In this document: positions 1 to 5,855 of the stretch, in pieces
How positions within the stretch are numbered: the first letter of the stretch is position 1
Layout of the letters: the number at the start of each line of letters is the position of its first letter
DNA from: Lentisphaeria bacterium
Lineage (GTDB): Bacteria > Verrucomicrobiota > Lentisphaeria > Victivallales > UBA1829
Assembly (NCBI GenBank): GCA_017623265.1
Contig: JAGAPM010000232.1
Span: 1 to 6,056 of the forward strand
DNA length: 6,056 bases
Reading direction: 5' to 3'
Made by a program: the position numbers and the translations under genes
The notes under the pieces: model-generated
What the model was told of the DNA's origin: nothing
Database searches by the model: none
What the model saw: the letters and a program-made list of their open reading frames with translations, nothing else

Positions 1-228
1 CCAGGTTTCAAAACTGGAATCGCTGCGGAAGGTCGGGAAGGCTTTGTATGCGCGGATAAACGCATCCTGAACGACTTCCTCGGCATCCTGTTTGTTTTCC
101 AGCAGCATGTAGGCTACCCGGTAGAGTTTGGCGGAGTAAAGTTCCACGAGACCGTCAAATGCAGAAACATCGCCGTTGCGGTAAGCTGAAAGTAGCTCTT
201 CTTCCTTTGTCTTTACCTGAACATCCAT
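1..228 (-). CDS. ECF-type RNA polymerase sigma factor, N-terminal part (cut by window edge)
   Basis: The minus strand from ATG at 228 reads 76 codons without a stop to the window edge, starting MDVQVKTKEEELLSAYRNGD. Residues about 20-76 form sigma-70 region 2: FDGLVELYSAKLYRVAYML, then the hallmark DAEEVVQDAFIRAYKAFPTF and the conserved aromatic end FETW. Region 2 binds the beta' coiled coil of RNA polymerase and recognises and melts the -10 element. Region 4 (the -35 reader) must lie outside the window. The lack of a long N-terminal region 1 and the motif style point to the extracytoplasmic-function (group 4) family, usually about 160-200 residues. The start is well supported: AAGGAGG at 234-240 (minus strand) lies 5 bases before ATG. 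The gene is divergent from the small basic gene at 465. No anti-sigma gene is visible, so the signal it answers to is unknown. Confidence 0.93.
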   Translation of the reverse strand, partial: MDVQVKTKEEELLSAYRNGDVSAFDGLVELYSAKLYRVAYMLLENKQDAEEVVQDAFIRAYKAFPTFRSDSSFETW

Positions 229-295
229 TGTTCCCTCCTTTTGTTACAATTGTGTGTTGTTGGCTACTTTGCGAATCCCCTCGCATTGTGTTGGC

Positions 296-368
296 AAAAA
301 ATATAATCCATAAAAAACGCACTTTCAAGAGGAAAAAATCAAAAAATTTAAAAAAAATTCAAAAAAAA
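296..368. other. Run of A-tracts in the divergent intergenic region (possible curved DNA or UP element)
   Basis: Six tracts of 6-8 adenines on the + strand occupy 296-301, 312-317, 333-338, 341-346, 350-357 and 361-368. The centres of the last four are roughly 8-11 bases apart, close to one helical turn, which is the arrangement expected of intrinsically bent DNA. The tracts end about 11 bases ahead of the proposed -35 of the 465 gene, so they could act as an UP-like element contacting the RNA polymerase alpha subunits. The spacing is only approximately phased and an AT-rich spacer could give this by chance. The rest of 229-464 shows no coding potential. Confidence 0.35.
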
Positions 369-379
369 CAGAAATACAT

Positions 380-407
380 TTGCGAAAATCAAAACATGTG
401 CTAAAGT
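380..407 (+). promoter_or_regulatory. Probable promoter of the small basic protein gene
   Basis: TTGCGA (380-385) and TAAAGT (402-407) are separated by 16 bases, with an A-tract just upstream. The same plan appears before rpsO: TTGCAA, 16 bases, TATATT, both boxes followed or preceded by very similar AT-rich sequence, and both -35 boxes run into AAAAT. The predicted transcript would start near 414 and have a leader of about 50 bases. The -10 box is a weak match to TATAAT taken alone; the parallel with rpsO is the main support. Confidence 0.45.
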
Positions 408-464
408 AATAGCAATAAAATTCCAAATAAGTAACAAACAAAGAAACGAACGGAAGACACACAA

Positions 465-554
465 ATGGGTAACCTGAGAAAAAAACGCCGTCGCAAGATT
501 GCTCAGCACAAACGCAAAAAAATGCTGAAATCTTTGCGCCATAAGAACAAATAA
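465..554 (+). CDS. Very small Lys/Arg-rich protein, AURKAIP1/COX24 (mS38 / bS22-like) family, probable ribosomal protein
   Basis: This is a 29-residue protein (MGNLRKKRRRKIAQHKRKK, then MLKSLRHKNK) from ATG at 465 to TAA at 552-554, too short for most gene finders. Roughly half the residues are Lys or Arg, with no acidic residue and no Cys. The pattern MGxLxKKRRRKIxxHKRKKxL is that of the AURKAIP1/COX24 domain, found at the C-terminus of mitochondrial small-subunit protein mS38 and as stand-alone 30-40 residue bacterial proteins, including actinobacterial bS22. Such proteins bind rRNA in the small subunit near the decoding region. A modest Shine-Dalgarno, GGAAG at 452-456, lies 8 bases before ATG, and an intrinsic terminator begins 20 bases after the stop, so it looks monocistronic. 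The family assignment is from memory of the motif; ribosomal membership in this organism is inferred. Confidence 0.85.
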   Translation: MGNLRKKRRRKIAQHKRKKMLKSLRHKNK

Positions 555-573
555 TTGTTCGGCACAAATGATT

Positions 574-615
574 GGGAGATTTCGCCTTATTTTGCGGAAT
601 CTCCCTATTTTTTTT
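574..615 (+). terminator. Intrinsic terminator of the small basic protein gene
   Basis: GGGAGATTTCGC (574-585) pairs with GCGGAATCTCCC (594-605), a 12-bp stem with one G-U pair and an 8-base loop, followed after TA by eight T (608-615). It sits 20 bases past the stop codon at 554. Its presence also argues against the in-frame TTG at 555 as a start for the downstream TPR gene, since that would put the terminator inside the coding region. Confidence 0.92.
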
Positions 616-650
616 CTTCTCATTTTACAACCTGTGAAGAAAGGGAAATC

Positions 651-2480
651 ATGAAATTCAGCTTCAAATTTATGGCGGTGCTGTTTTGCGCTATGACTTG
701 CCCTCTTTGTGCCGCAGATGAGTTTTATGCCGATTATACGGAGGAAACTCCTGCTGAAATACTGCAGCCGGTCATGGATGGTGATCCTGCTCTTCAAAAG
801 TGGCAGATCCGGTTTGCAGATGCCTGCGCGCTTATCATGGGGGAGGATCAGACAAAACATGCAGAAGCAAGAATGCTGCTGTACAAATTACTGGATGAAC
901 AACCTGATTCACGGGAAGTTCTGAATCTTTTATCCGTTATTTTTGAGGCGGATCCAGCATGCCGGAAGGAGATCAGGGAGCAGGTGAGTCTGCTGGTGAA
1001 AAAGCATACCCGTTCGATTCCGCTGAATATGTTCGTGTTTGATCATATTACGCGGGATGTGTGGGTCACTGACTTTTTGAAAAATGCTTTGAAGTTTTAT
1101 ACGGAAGAACCCAATACAATCGCCGCCGCAACAAATGGTATGAGACATGTGCGTAATGTTATCTTTATGTCCAGTGTATTTTGTGTGGAATATCAGACTC
1201 CTGAACTTGCCGTTCTGATGAACCGTTGCAGAAATGTAAAAGCATGGTTTGACGGGGTGGATCTCCAGTTGCTGCAGACGCAGCTTAATATTCTTCATTC
1301 CCTGACTGTTTATCCTTTGTTTTATGTGGCGCAGGGAAAACCGGAAGTCCTTTCTTTCTATAATGAGTTGCGCCGCCGTTATTTGGAAATGATTCTGAAA
1401 GATGGTTTGGATTCCTTGCACTCCGGAGATAGCCGGAGACCATACTGCAAACTTTGTGCGGATCTTCTTTCTGATTCACCGTCCCGGAAAACTTTTATTG
1501 AAAAGCTGGAGAAATCACTTCAAGAACAGCCCGGACATGCAGCGAAAACGGAATTGCTGGCATTCCTTTACGCGGCAGAGCAGCAGAATGATACAGCAAT
1601 TACGCTTCTGCAGACTTATTTGAAAAATGCGAAAGAAAAGGATGTCGGCATGATCCTGCTGGGTTATGAACTCCTGACCCGTGCGGCACGTTGGGATGAT
1701 CTGCTGGCATTCACGGATGAATATTCGAAATATCTGCCAGAAGAAGTCGGGACCGGGCTTCGCTTGGAAATGTTGAGAACTTTTCTGAAAAACAAAGATC
1801 CCCTTCGTGCTGCTTCGGCTTTGGCATCCATGAAGACTTTTCAGGCTCTTTCCGGTCGGATTCAACTGTTGGTGCAGGCACAAAGATTTGCCGACGCATA
1901 TACCCTCCTGAAAGAACAGGCTCTTCCCCGTTTCGCGGCGGGTGAAAAGGCTGCCAATCCGCAACAGGAACAGGCGTTCCTGATGACTGCCTCTGCTTTG
2001 ACAGATTTGTATAAAGATTTTGCAGCAACAGAGACCCTTTATCTTGTCTGGCTGAAAGATCATCCCGATGATCCGCTGGTCCTTAATAATCTGGCTTATA
2101 CCTATGCTGTACAGAATATAAAGTTGGATGATGCCTGCCGCATGAGTGCTGCCGCTCTGAAAGCCGATCCCGGCAATGCTGCGTTCCTGGATACGATGGC
2201 ATGGGTGCTTTACCGTCAGAAGAAATATAAGGAAGCGGCTGCTGTGATCGAAAAAGCAATTGCAGCTTTCGGAGAAGATATACATGAGGGGTTGGAGGCG
2301 CTGGAGCATGCCGGGGATATCTATTTTGCTCTCGGTGATAACATACAGGCAAAACTGTACTGGCTCCGTACGATGAAAATATTGAAAGATATGGAATTGA
2401 AAGCAGAAATAAAAAAATCAACGGAAATAAAACGGATTCAGAAGAAACTTGATAAACTGAAGGAAACAACTGAAAAATGA
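651..2480 (+). CDS. Secreted (periplasmic) tetratricopeptide-repeat protein of unknown function
   Basis: The protein has 609 residues. It begins MKFSFKFMAVLFCAMTCPLC, a typical Sec signal peptide: Lys2 and Lys6, a hydrophobic core at 7-16, and likely cleavage after Ala21 or Ala22. No proper lipobox is present, so a soluble periplasmic or outer-membrane-associated location is more likely than a lipoprotein. The rest is all-helical. Clear TPR units lie at about 477-510 (LVLNNLAYTY...ALKADPGN), 512-545 (FLDTMAWVLYRQKKYKEAA) and 551-580 (LEHAGDIYFALGD). Weaker TPR-like helix pairs occur at about 52-100 and 290-420. The tail after 580 is Lys/Glu-rich and may form a coiled coil. TPRs are protein-binding scaffolds; no enzyme domain is visible. 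The start at 651 is chosen for the signal peptide and the purine-rich AAGAAAGGG just upstream. An in-frame TTG further upstream would run through a terminator. It overlaps the next gene by ATGA. Codon use appears less biased and less GC-rich than in pnp. Confidence 0.88.
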   Translation: MKFSFKFMAVLFCAMTCPLCAADEFYADYTEETPAEILQPVMDGDPALQKWQIRFADACALIMGEDQTKHAEARMLLYKLLDEQPDSREVLNLLSVIFEADPACRKEIREQVSLLVKKHTRSIPLNMFVFDHITRDVWVTDFLKNALKFYTEEPNTIAAATNGMRHVRNVIFMSSVFCVEYQTPELAVLMNRCRNVKAWFDGVDLQLLQTQLNILHSLTVYPLFYVAQGKPEVLSFYNELRRRYLEMILKDGLDSLHSGDSRRPYCKLCADLLSDSPSRKTFIEKLEKSLQEQPGHAAKTELLAFLYAAEQQNDTAITLLQTYLKNAKEKDVGMILLGYELLTRAARWDDLLAFTDEYSKYLPEEVGTGLRLEMLRTFLKNKDPLRAASALASMKTFQALSGRIQLLVQAQRFADAYTLLKEQALPRFAAGEKAANPQQEQAFLMTASALTDLYKDFAATETLYLVWLKDHPDDPLVLNNLAYTYAVQNIKLDDACRMSAAALKADPGNAAFLDTMAWVLYRQKKYKEAAAVIEKAIAAFGEDIHEGLEALEHAGDIYFALGDNIQAKLYWLRTMKILKDMELKAEIKKSTEIKRIQKKLDKLKETTEK

Positions 2481-2857
2481 GTGCGATCCTTAACTTTTTT
2501 AATTCAATCCCCATTACCGCCCGCGTGGTGGCGCTCCTGTGCTGTTCCAACCTCTTTATGCTTTTTGCGTGGTACGGGCATTTGCGGAGCCTGAAAGAAA
2601 AACCGTACATCATTGCCTTGCTGGTCAGCTGGGGGATCGCCTTTTTTGAATATACGCTGATGATCCCCGCCAACCGCCTCGGGGCGACTCAGTTTTCTCT
2701 GGCACAGCTCAAGATCATGCAGGAAGTCATTACCCTCGCTGTCTTTGTTCCTTTTGCTCTCCTTTATATGAAGGAAAAGTTTTCATGGGACTTTGTCTGG
2801 GCAGGGCTTTGTCTTTGCGGTGCGGTCTATTTCATGTTCAGAAAGGCGATATTTTGA
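2477..2857 (+). CDS. DMT-family small membrane protein (DUF486)
   Basis: This is a 126-residue integral membrane protein with four predicted hydrophobic helices at about 15-33, 42-60, 80-98 and 104-122. Family marks of DUF486 are the LFMLFAWYGHL segment in helix 1, LLVSWGIAFFEYTLMIPANR in helix 2 with the conserved FEY...PANRxG stretch, then QFSLAQLKIMQEVITLAVF leading into helix 3. Length matches the family (about 105-125 residues). These proteins resemble half of a drug/metabolite-transporter (EamA/SMR-like) fold and probably act as dimers in the inner membrane; no substrate is established. The start codon overlaps the stop of the TPR gene (ATGA at 2477-2480), so translation is probably coupled. 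No convincing terminator follows before the rpsO promoter. Confidence 0.9.
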   Translation: MSAILNFFNSIPITARVVALLCCSNLFMLFAWYGHLRSLKEKPYIIALLVSWGIAFFEYTLMIPANRLGATQFSLAQLKIMQEVITLAVFVPFALLYMKEKFSWDFVWAGLCLCGAVYFMFRKAIF

Positions 2858-2885
2858 ATTTTTTTAGAGAACTTTCAAAAAAAAA

Positions 2886-2908
2886 CTTGCAAAAATGCAA
2901 AGTGCAAG
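2886..2908. promoter_or_regulatory. Dyad and TGCAA repeats inside the rpsO promoter (possible operator)
   Basis: CTTGCA (2886-2891) and TGCAAG (2903-2908) form a perfect inverted repeat with an 11-base centre. The pentamer TGCAA also occurs three times in direct orientation, at 2888-2892, 2896-2900 and 2903-2907. The arms cover the -35 box and most of the spacer, where a repressor would block RNA polymerase. No regulator is known; in AT-rich promoter DNA such a short dyad could arise by chance. Confidence 0.3.
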
Positions 2909-2914
2909 TATATT
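2887..2914 (+). promoter_or_regulatory. Probable rpsO promoter
   Basis: TTGCAA (2887-2892), a 16-base spacer and TATATT (2909-2914) make a sigma-70-type promoter, with nine A residues (2877-2885) just upstream as a possible UP element. Transcription would start near 2921, giving an rpsO leader of about 44 bases. The architecture is nearly the same as before the gene at 465. Confidence 0.6.
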
Positions 2915-2964
2915 ATTGTTTCGAGTGCTGAAAATAACTAAGACATTAAGGACATAAGGCTACT

Positions 2965-3234
2965 ATGGAAAAAGCGAAAAAAACAGAAATCATGCAGAAG
3001 TTCGCACGTAAAGAAGGCGATGTCGGTTCTCCGGAAGTCCAGATCGCTGTTCTCACTGAGAAGATCGCCGAACTTACCGAACACATGCGCGCAAACAAGA
3101 ATGACCACAGCTCCAGACGCGGTCTGATGATGATGGTCAACAACCGCAAGAAACTTCTCAAGTACCTCGCAAAAGAAGATCATGCGAAGTATATTGAGAT
3201 TTCCACTGCCCTCGGTATCCGTGGTCAGAAGTAA
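2965..3234 (+). CDS. rpsO: 30S ribosomal protein uS15
   Basis: The 89-residue product has the exact length of bacterial S15. The family core is present: GDVGSPEVQIAVLTEKIAEL at about 18-37, LTEHMRANKNDHSSRRGL at about 37-54, and MMVNNRKKLLKYLAKED at about 56-72, ending LGIRGQK. uS15 is a primary 16S rRNA binder that contacts helices 20-22 in the central domain of the 30S subunit and helps recruit uS6, uS18 and bS21-region proteins. The usual DHHSRRGL reads DHSSRRGL, replacing the second His by Ser. ATG at 2965 is preceded by AAGG at 2956-2959, 5 bases away; a second TAAGGA lies about 12 bases upstream, so the two compete as Shine-Dalgarno. uS15 represses its own mRNA in several bacteria; the leader here is short and I see no clear copy of a known S15-binding fold. 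pnp follows, as in many bacteria. Confidence 0.98.
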   Translation: MEKAKKTEIMQKFARKEGDVGSPEVQIAVLTEKIAELTEHMRANKNDHSSRRGLMMMVNNRKKLLKYLAKEDHAKYIEISTALGIRGQK

Positions 3235-3258
3235 GTGCGGAATCTCCATTGCGCAAAT

Positions 3259-3295
3259 GCCCGTCAGGGCTCTGGACAGGCTGTCACCGGCAGAG
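3259..3295 (+). promoter_or_regulatory. Two hairpins in the rpsO 3' untranslated region
   Basis: GCCC-GTCA-GGGC (3259-3270) is a small hairpin. It is followed directly by a composite stem: CTCTG (3270-3274) pairs with CAGAG (3291-3295), enclosing GACA-GGC-TGTC (3275-3285), with five unpaired bases (3286-3290) on the 3' side. They lie between the rpsO stop and the terminator at 3299. They may protect the rpsO mRNA 3' end or be processing sites; this is inference from pairing alone. Confidence 0.45.
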
Positions 3296-3298
3296 ATG

Positions 3299-3321
3299 AG
3301 CGGTAAAATGTACCGCTTTTT
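3299..3321 (+). terminator. Intrinsic terminator or attenuator after rpsO
   Basis: AGCGGTA (3299-3305) pairs perfectly with TACCGCT (3311-3317) around a 5-base loop, followed at once by T residues to 3321. The stem is short and the T-run is five, so partial read-through into pnp is plausible. If pnp lacks its own promoter, this element would set the rpsO to pnp ratio. Confidence 0.72.
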
Positions 3322-3344
3322 GCGGGTGGCGGCTTGATTCGTAT

Positions 3345-3624
3345 TCACGGTTCGCCGTGATTGGTAAAAACAATAGAAAACAAGTTCAGGACTCCGGTTG
3401 TCGGAGACTTGGAAGAATTGCCGGACGGTCCGGTGATGAAAAGACAGCAGATTCGTGCGTGATCCTGCAATTTTTGTGGAATCCGGCGACATCAGGATTC
3501 GGGGAAGAGAGATTCGAATATTGATGTCGCGGTTCCGCCGGAAAAGCAGTAACCGTGAAGAGCAGTTTTTTTCAATCCCGACCAACTGTCCGGCAGAAAC
3601 ATACACCCGGGCGCGCAAGTGCCC
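3345..3624 (+). promoter_or_regulatory. Long structured leader of pnp (hairpin series)
   Basis: The stretch between the rpsO terminator and pnp has no credible gene but many perfect or near-perfect stems. TCACGG-TTCG-CCGTGA is at 3345-3360. CAAGT (3381-3385) pairs with ACTTG (3407-3411), enclosing CTCCG/CGGAG (3392-3406) with a 6-base 5' bulge. ATTGCCGGA (3417-3425) pairs with TCCGGTGAT (3429-3437). GCGACATCA (3486-3494) pairs with TGATGTCGC (3522-3530), extendable by TCCG/CGGA at 3482-3485 and 3539-3542. CGGTT/AACCG (3530-3555) is an alternative to this extension. Last comes GGGCGC-GCAA-GTGCCC (3609-3624), a stem with a GNRA tetraloop, 7 bases before the Shine-Dalgarno. In enterobacteria the pnp leader hairpin is cut by RNase III and used for autoregulation. 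A similar role here is inferred; I do not recognise an Rfam family, and no clear promoter stands out. Confidence 0.55.
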
Positions 3625-3631
3625 AAAGAAG

Positions 3632-3638
3632 AAGGAGG
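3632..3638 (+). promoter_or_regulatory. pnp ribosome binding site (decides the start)
   Basis: AAGGAGG is a near-perfect anti-16S match. It is 7 bases before ATG at 3646 but only 1 base before the in-frame ATG at 3640, and it lies downstream of the in-frame GTG at 3619. The start at 3646 is therefore the one that fits. Confidence 0.9.
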
Positions 3639-3645
3639 CATGATT

Positions 3646-5757
3646 ATGCCGGAAACAACTGTTACGATCAACATCGGTCCGGGCAAGGACATCACCCTTG
3701 GCACCGGCAAGCTCGGCGGGCTGGCAAACGGTCAGTGTACGGTCCGTCTCGGTGACACTGTGGTTTTCTCTGCTGCCTGCTCCGGCGCGGCGAAAAAAGG
3801 TCAGGATTTCTTCCCCCTGCAGGTCGATTACCGTGAAAAATTCTCTGCTGCCGGCAGATTCCCCGGCGGTTACATCAAACGGGAAGGCAGACCTTCCGAC
3901 AAGGAAATCCTGATCTGCCGTATGGCGGACCGTCCCATCCGTCCCCTGTTCCCCGAAGGCTTCTTTGATGAAGTTCAGGTCTGCGGACTGCTCCTCGCAG
4001 CGGACGGCATCAATGACGGCGACGTTCTCTCCATGCTCGGCGCGTCCTGTGCGCTGTGCCTTTCCGATCTGCCGTTCCAGGGCCCCATCGGCGCTCTCCG
4101 CGTGGGCATGATCGATGGTGAATATATCGCCAACCCCACCAATGAAGAAATGGAAAAGAGCAGCATTGAGCTGGTCTATGCCGGTCTGCCGGATAAAGTC
4201 ATTATGATCGAAGGCGAAGCCAAAGAATGCAGCGAAGCCGAACTGGAAGGCGCCATGCGTTTTGCCAATGAGATCGTGAAGAAAATGTGCGCGGCTCAGG
4301 TGGAACTCATGGAAAAAGCCGGTCGTCCCAAGAAAGATCCGGAACTGCACATCGTGCCGGAAGACATGGCTGCTGCGCTCAAATCCGTTACCGGCGAAAA
4401 GCTGGAAAATGCCTGTCTGATCCCGGGCAAGGAAGCCCGCATGAAAGCGCTGGATGAGATCCAGGCGGAAGCGGTGGAAGCCCTCAAGGCGGAATACGAA
4501 GAAAAGTATGGCGAAGAAGACTTCATGTTCTTCCTGAAGATGGGCTTTGACAAGCTCGTCCAGAAGATCATCCGTACCGCCATTCTCGAAAAAGGCTATC
4601 GTCCGGACGGTCGTGGCGTGACGGATCTCCGTCCTCTGACTGCCGATGTGAACGTGCTGCCGGTGGTTCATGGCAGCGGTCTCTTCCGTCGCGGTGAAAC
4701 GCAGGCGCTGGTCATTGCCACCCTCGGCGGTCCCCAGGACGCACAGGAAACGGACCTCATCACCGGCGGTGTCTCCACCAAGAAATTCTATCTGCACTAC
4801 AACTTCCCCAACTACAGCGTGGGTGAAGTGGGCAGAATTGCCGGTCCGGGCAGACGTGAAATCGGTCACGGCAATCTGGCGGAACGCTCTGTGAAGCAGG
4901 TCATTCCGGCGGACTTCCCGTACACGATCCGCTGCGTGTCTGAAATCATGTCCTCCAACGGTTCCACCTCCATGGCTTCTGTCTGCGGCGCAACACTCGC
5001 CCTGATGGATGCCGGTGTGCCCATCAAGAGCCCGGTCGTGGGTATTTCCTGCGGTCTGGTGACGGATGATACCGGCAAGGAACTGATTCTGACGGACATC
5101 ATCGGTGCGGAAGACCATTACGGCGACATGGACTTCAAGGTCTGCGGTACGCTGGATGGCATTACCGGTTTCCAGCTGGACCTGAAGCTCCCGGGCATCT
5201 CCATTGATACCCTTGCTCGCGCTATGGCGCAGAACAAGGAAGCCCGCGCCAAGATCCACGGCGTTGTGCGCGACTGCATCCCGGCTCCCCGTCCGGAACT
5301 CAGCCCCCGTGCTCCCCAGATGGAAGTTGTCAAGATCAATCCGGATAAGATCGGCGCCCTCATCGGTACCGGCGGCAAGAACATCAAGGAAATCACGGAA
5401 AGCACCGGTGCTCAGGTGGATATCGCCGACGATGGTTCCGTGAGCATCCTCGCCCAGAACAAGGCGGTTCTGGAAGAAGTCAAGCGCAAAGTCCAGTTCT
5501 ACACTGCGGAAGCCGAGATCGGCAAGATCTACCGCGGCGTGGTCAAGACGGTCCGCGACTTCGGTGCGTTCGTGGAAATCCTCCCCGGTCAGGATGGTCT
5601 GCTCCATATCTCCGAAATGGCAAACTATCGCGTCCAGCAGGTCTCTGACATCTGCAAGGAAGGCGACTACCTGACGGTGAAGGTCATCGACATCGAAAAG
5701 GGCAGCGGCAAGATCCGTCTCAGCCGTAAAGCCGCGCTGGACGAACTGGATAAATAA
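3646..5757 (+). CDS. pnp: Polynucleotide phosphorylase (polyribonucleotide nucleotidyltransferase)
   Basis: The 703-residue protein is full length (E. coli has 711). PNPase degrades RNA 3' to 5' by phosphorolysis, releasing nucleoside diphosphates, and can add tails in reverse; it acts as a cytoplasmic trimer and often joins the RNA degradosome. Domains in order: first RNase PH core about 5-145 with GRFPGGYIKREGRPS at 70-84 and MADRPIRPLFPEGF; all-helical linker about 150-300; second, catalytic RNase PH core about 315-535 with LFRRGETQAL at 346-355, LHYNFPNYSVGE, phosphate-binding SNGSTSM at 437-443, and DHYGDMDFK with Asp490, Asp496 and Lys498 matching E. coli Asp486, Asp492 and Lys494; KH domain about 562-620 with GxxG loop GTGG at 574-577; S1 domain about 625-695. 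All key residues are kept. Codon use looks strongly biased, as expected for high expression. It follows rpsO after a terminator and long leader, and ends in a strong terminator. Confidence 0.98.
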   Translation: MPETTVTINIGPGKDITLGTGKLGGLANGQCTVRLGDTVVFSAACSGAAKKGQDFFPLQVDYREKFSAAGRFPGGYIKREGRPSDKEILICRMADRPIRPLFPEGFFDEVQVCGLLLAADGINDGDVLSMLGASCALCLSDLPFQGPIGALRVGMIDGEYIANPTNEEMEKSSIELVYAGLPDKVIMIEGEAKECSEAELEGAMRFANEIVKKMCAAQVELMEKAGRPKKDPELHIVPEDMAAALKSVTGEKLENACLIPGKEARMKALDEIQAEAVEALKAEYEEKYGEEDFMFFLKMGFDKLVQKIIRTAILEKGYRPDGRGVTDLRPLTADVNVLPVVHGSGLFRRGETQALVIATLGGPQDAQETDLITGGVSTKKFYLHYNFPNYSVGEVGRIAGPGRREIGHGNLAERSVKQVIPADFPYTIRCVSEIMSSNGSTSMASVCGATLALMDAGVPIKSPVVGISCGLVTDDTGKELILTDIIGAEDHYGDMDFKVCGTLDGITGFQLDLKLPGISIDTLARAMAQNKEARAKIHGVVRDCIPAPRPELSPRAPQMEVVKINPDKIGALIGTGGKNIKEITESTGAQVDIADDGSVSILAQNKAVLEEVKRKVQFYTAEAEIGKIYRGVVKTVRDFGAFVEILPGQDGLLHISEMANYRVQQVSDICKEGDYLTVKVIDIEKGSGKIRLSRKAALDELDK

Positions 5758-5783
5758 GATCCCGTTCTGATCGCAGAATCCCA

Positions 5784-5815
5784 AACGCCGGACCATAAAA
5801 AGTCCGGCGTTTTTT
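5784..5815 (+). terminator. Intrinsic terminator of pnp
   Basis: AACGCCGGAC (5784-5793) pairs perfectly over 10 bp with GTCCGGCGTT (5802-5811), loop of 8 bases, and the run of T extends to 5815. It lies 27 bases after the pnp stop and closes the transcription unit. Confidence 0.95.
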
Positions 5816-5855
5816 CGTGTCGGAAAAAAGATTTTTTATGGTTTTGTTTGACGCT

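Noticed and set aside
291..307. TTGGCA and TATAAT near each other in the 5' intergenic region
   Set aside because: They are only 5 bases apart, far too close for a sigma-70 promoter, and no good -35 lies 16-18 bases before the TATAAT.
159..404. Plus-strand 81-codon open frame over the sigma factor start and A-tract region
   Set aside because: The Lys-rich translation is an artefact of the A-tracts; it lies antisense to the well-supported sigma factor start.
555..650. In-frame TTG upstream extension of the TPR gene
   Set aside because: The extension runs through the terminator stem and T-run and would bury the signal peptide. ATG at 651 fits better.
348..860. Minus-strand 170-codon open frame over the small basic gene and the start of the TPR gene
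   Set aside because: It is composed of the reverse complement of A-rich intergenic DNA and real genes, overlaps both, and has no family resemblance.
3455..3643. 62-codon plus-strand open frame with a GTG start in the pnp leader
   Set aside because: It has no Shine-Dalgarno and no family resemblance, and it runs through the inverted repeats. Its stop overlapping the pnp start region (TGA at 3641-3643) could suggest coupling, but nothing else supports it.
2938..5796. A 952-codon open frame on the minus strand spanning rpsO, the spacer and pnp
   Set aside because: It is in the codon-aligned antisense frame of both rpsO and pnp, which both sit in the same phase. It stays open because these genes avoid TTA, CTA and TCA codons. 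It begins inside the pnp terminator, has no ribosome binding site and resembles no protein. Its extension across the 411-base spacer is mildly unusual but probably chance.
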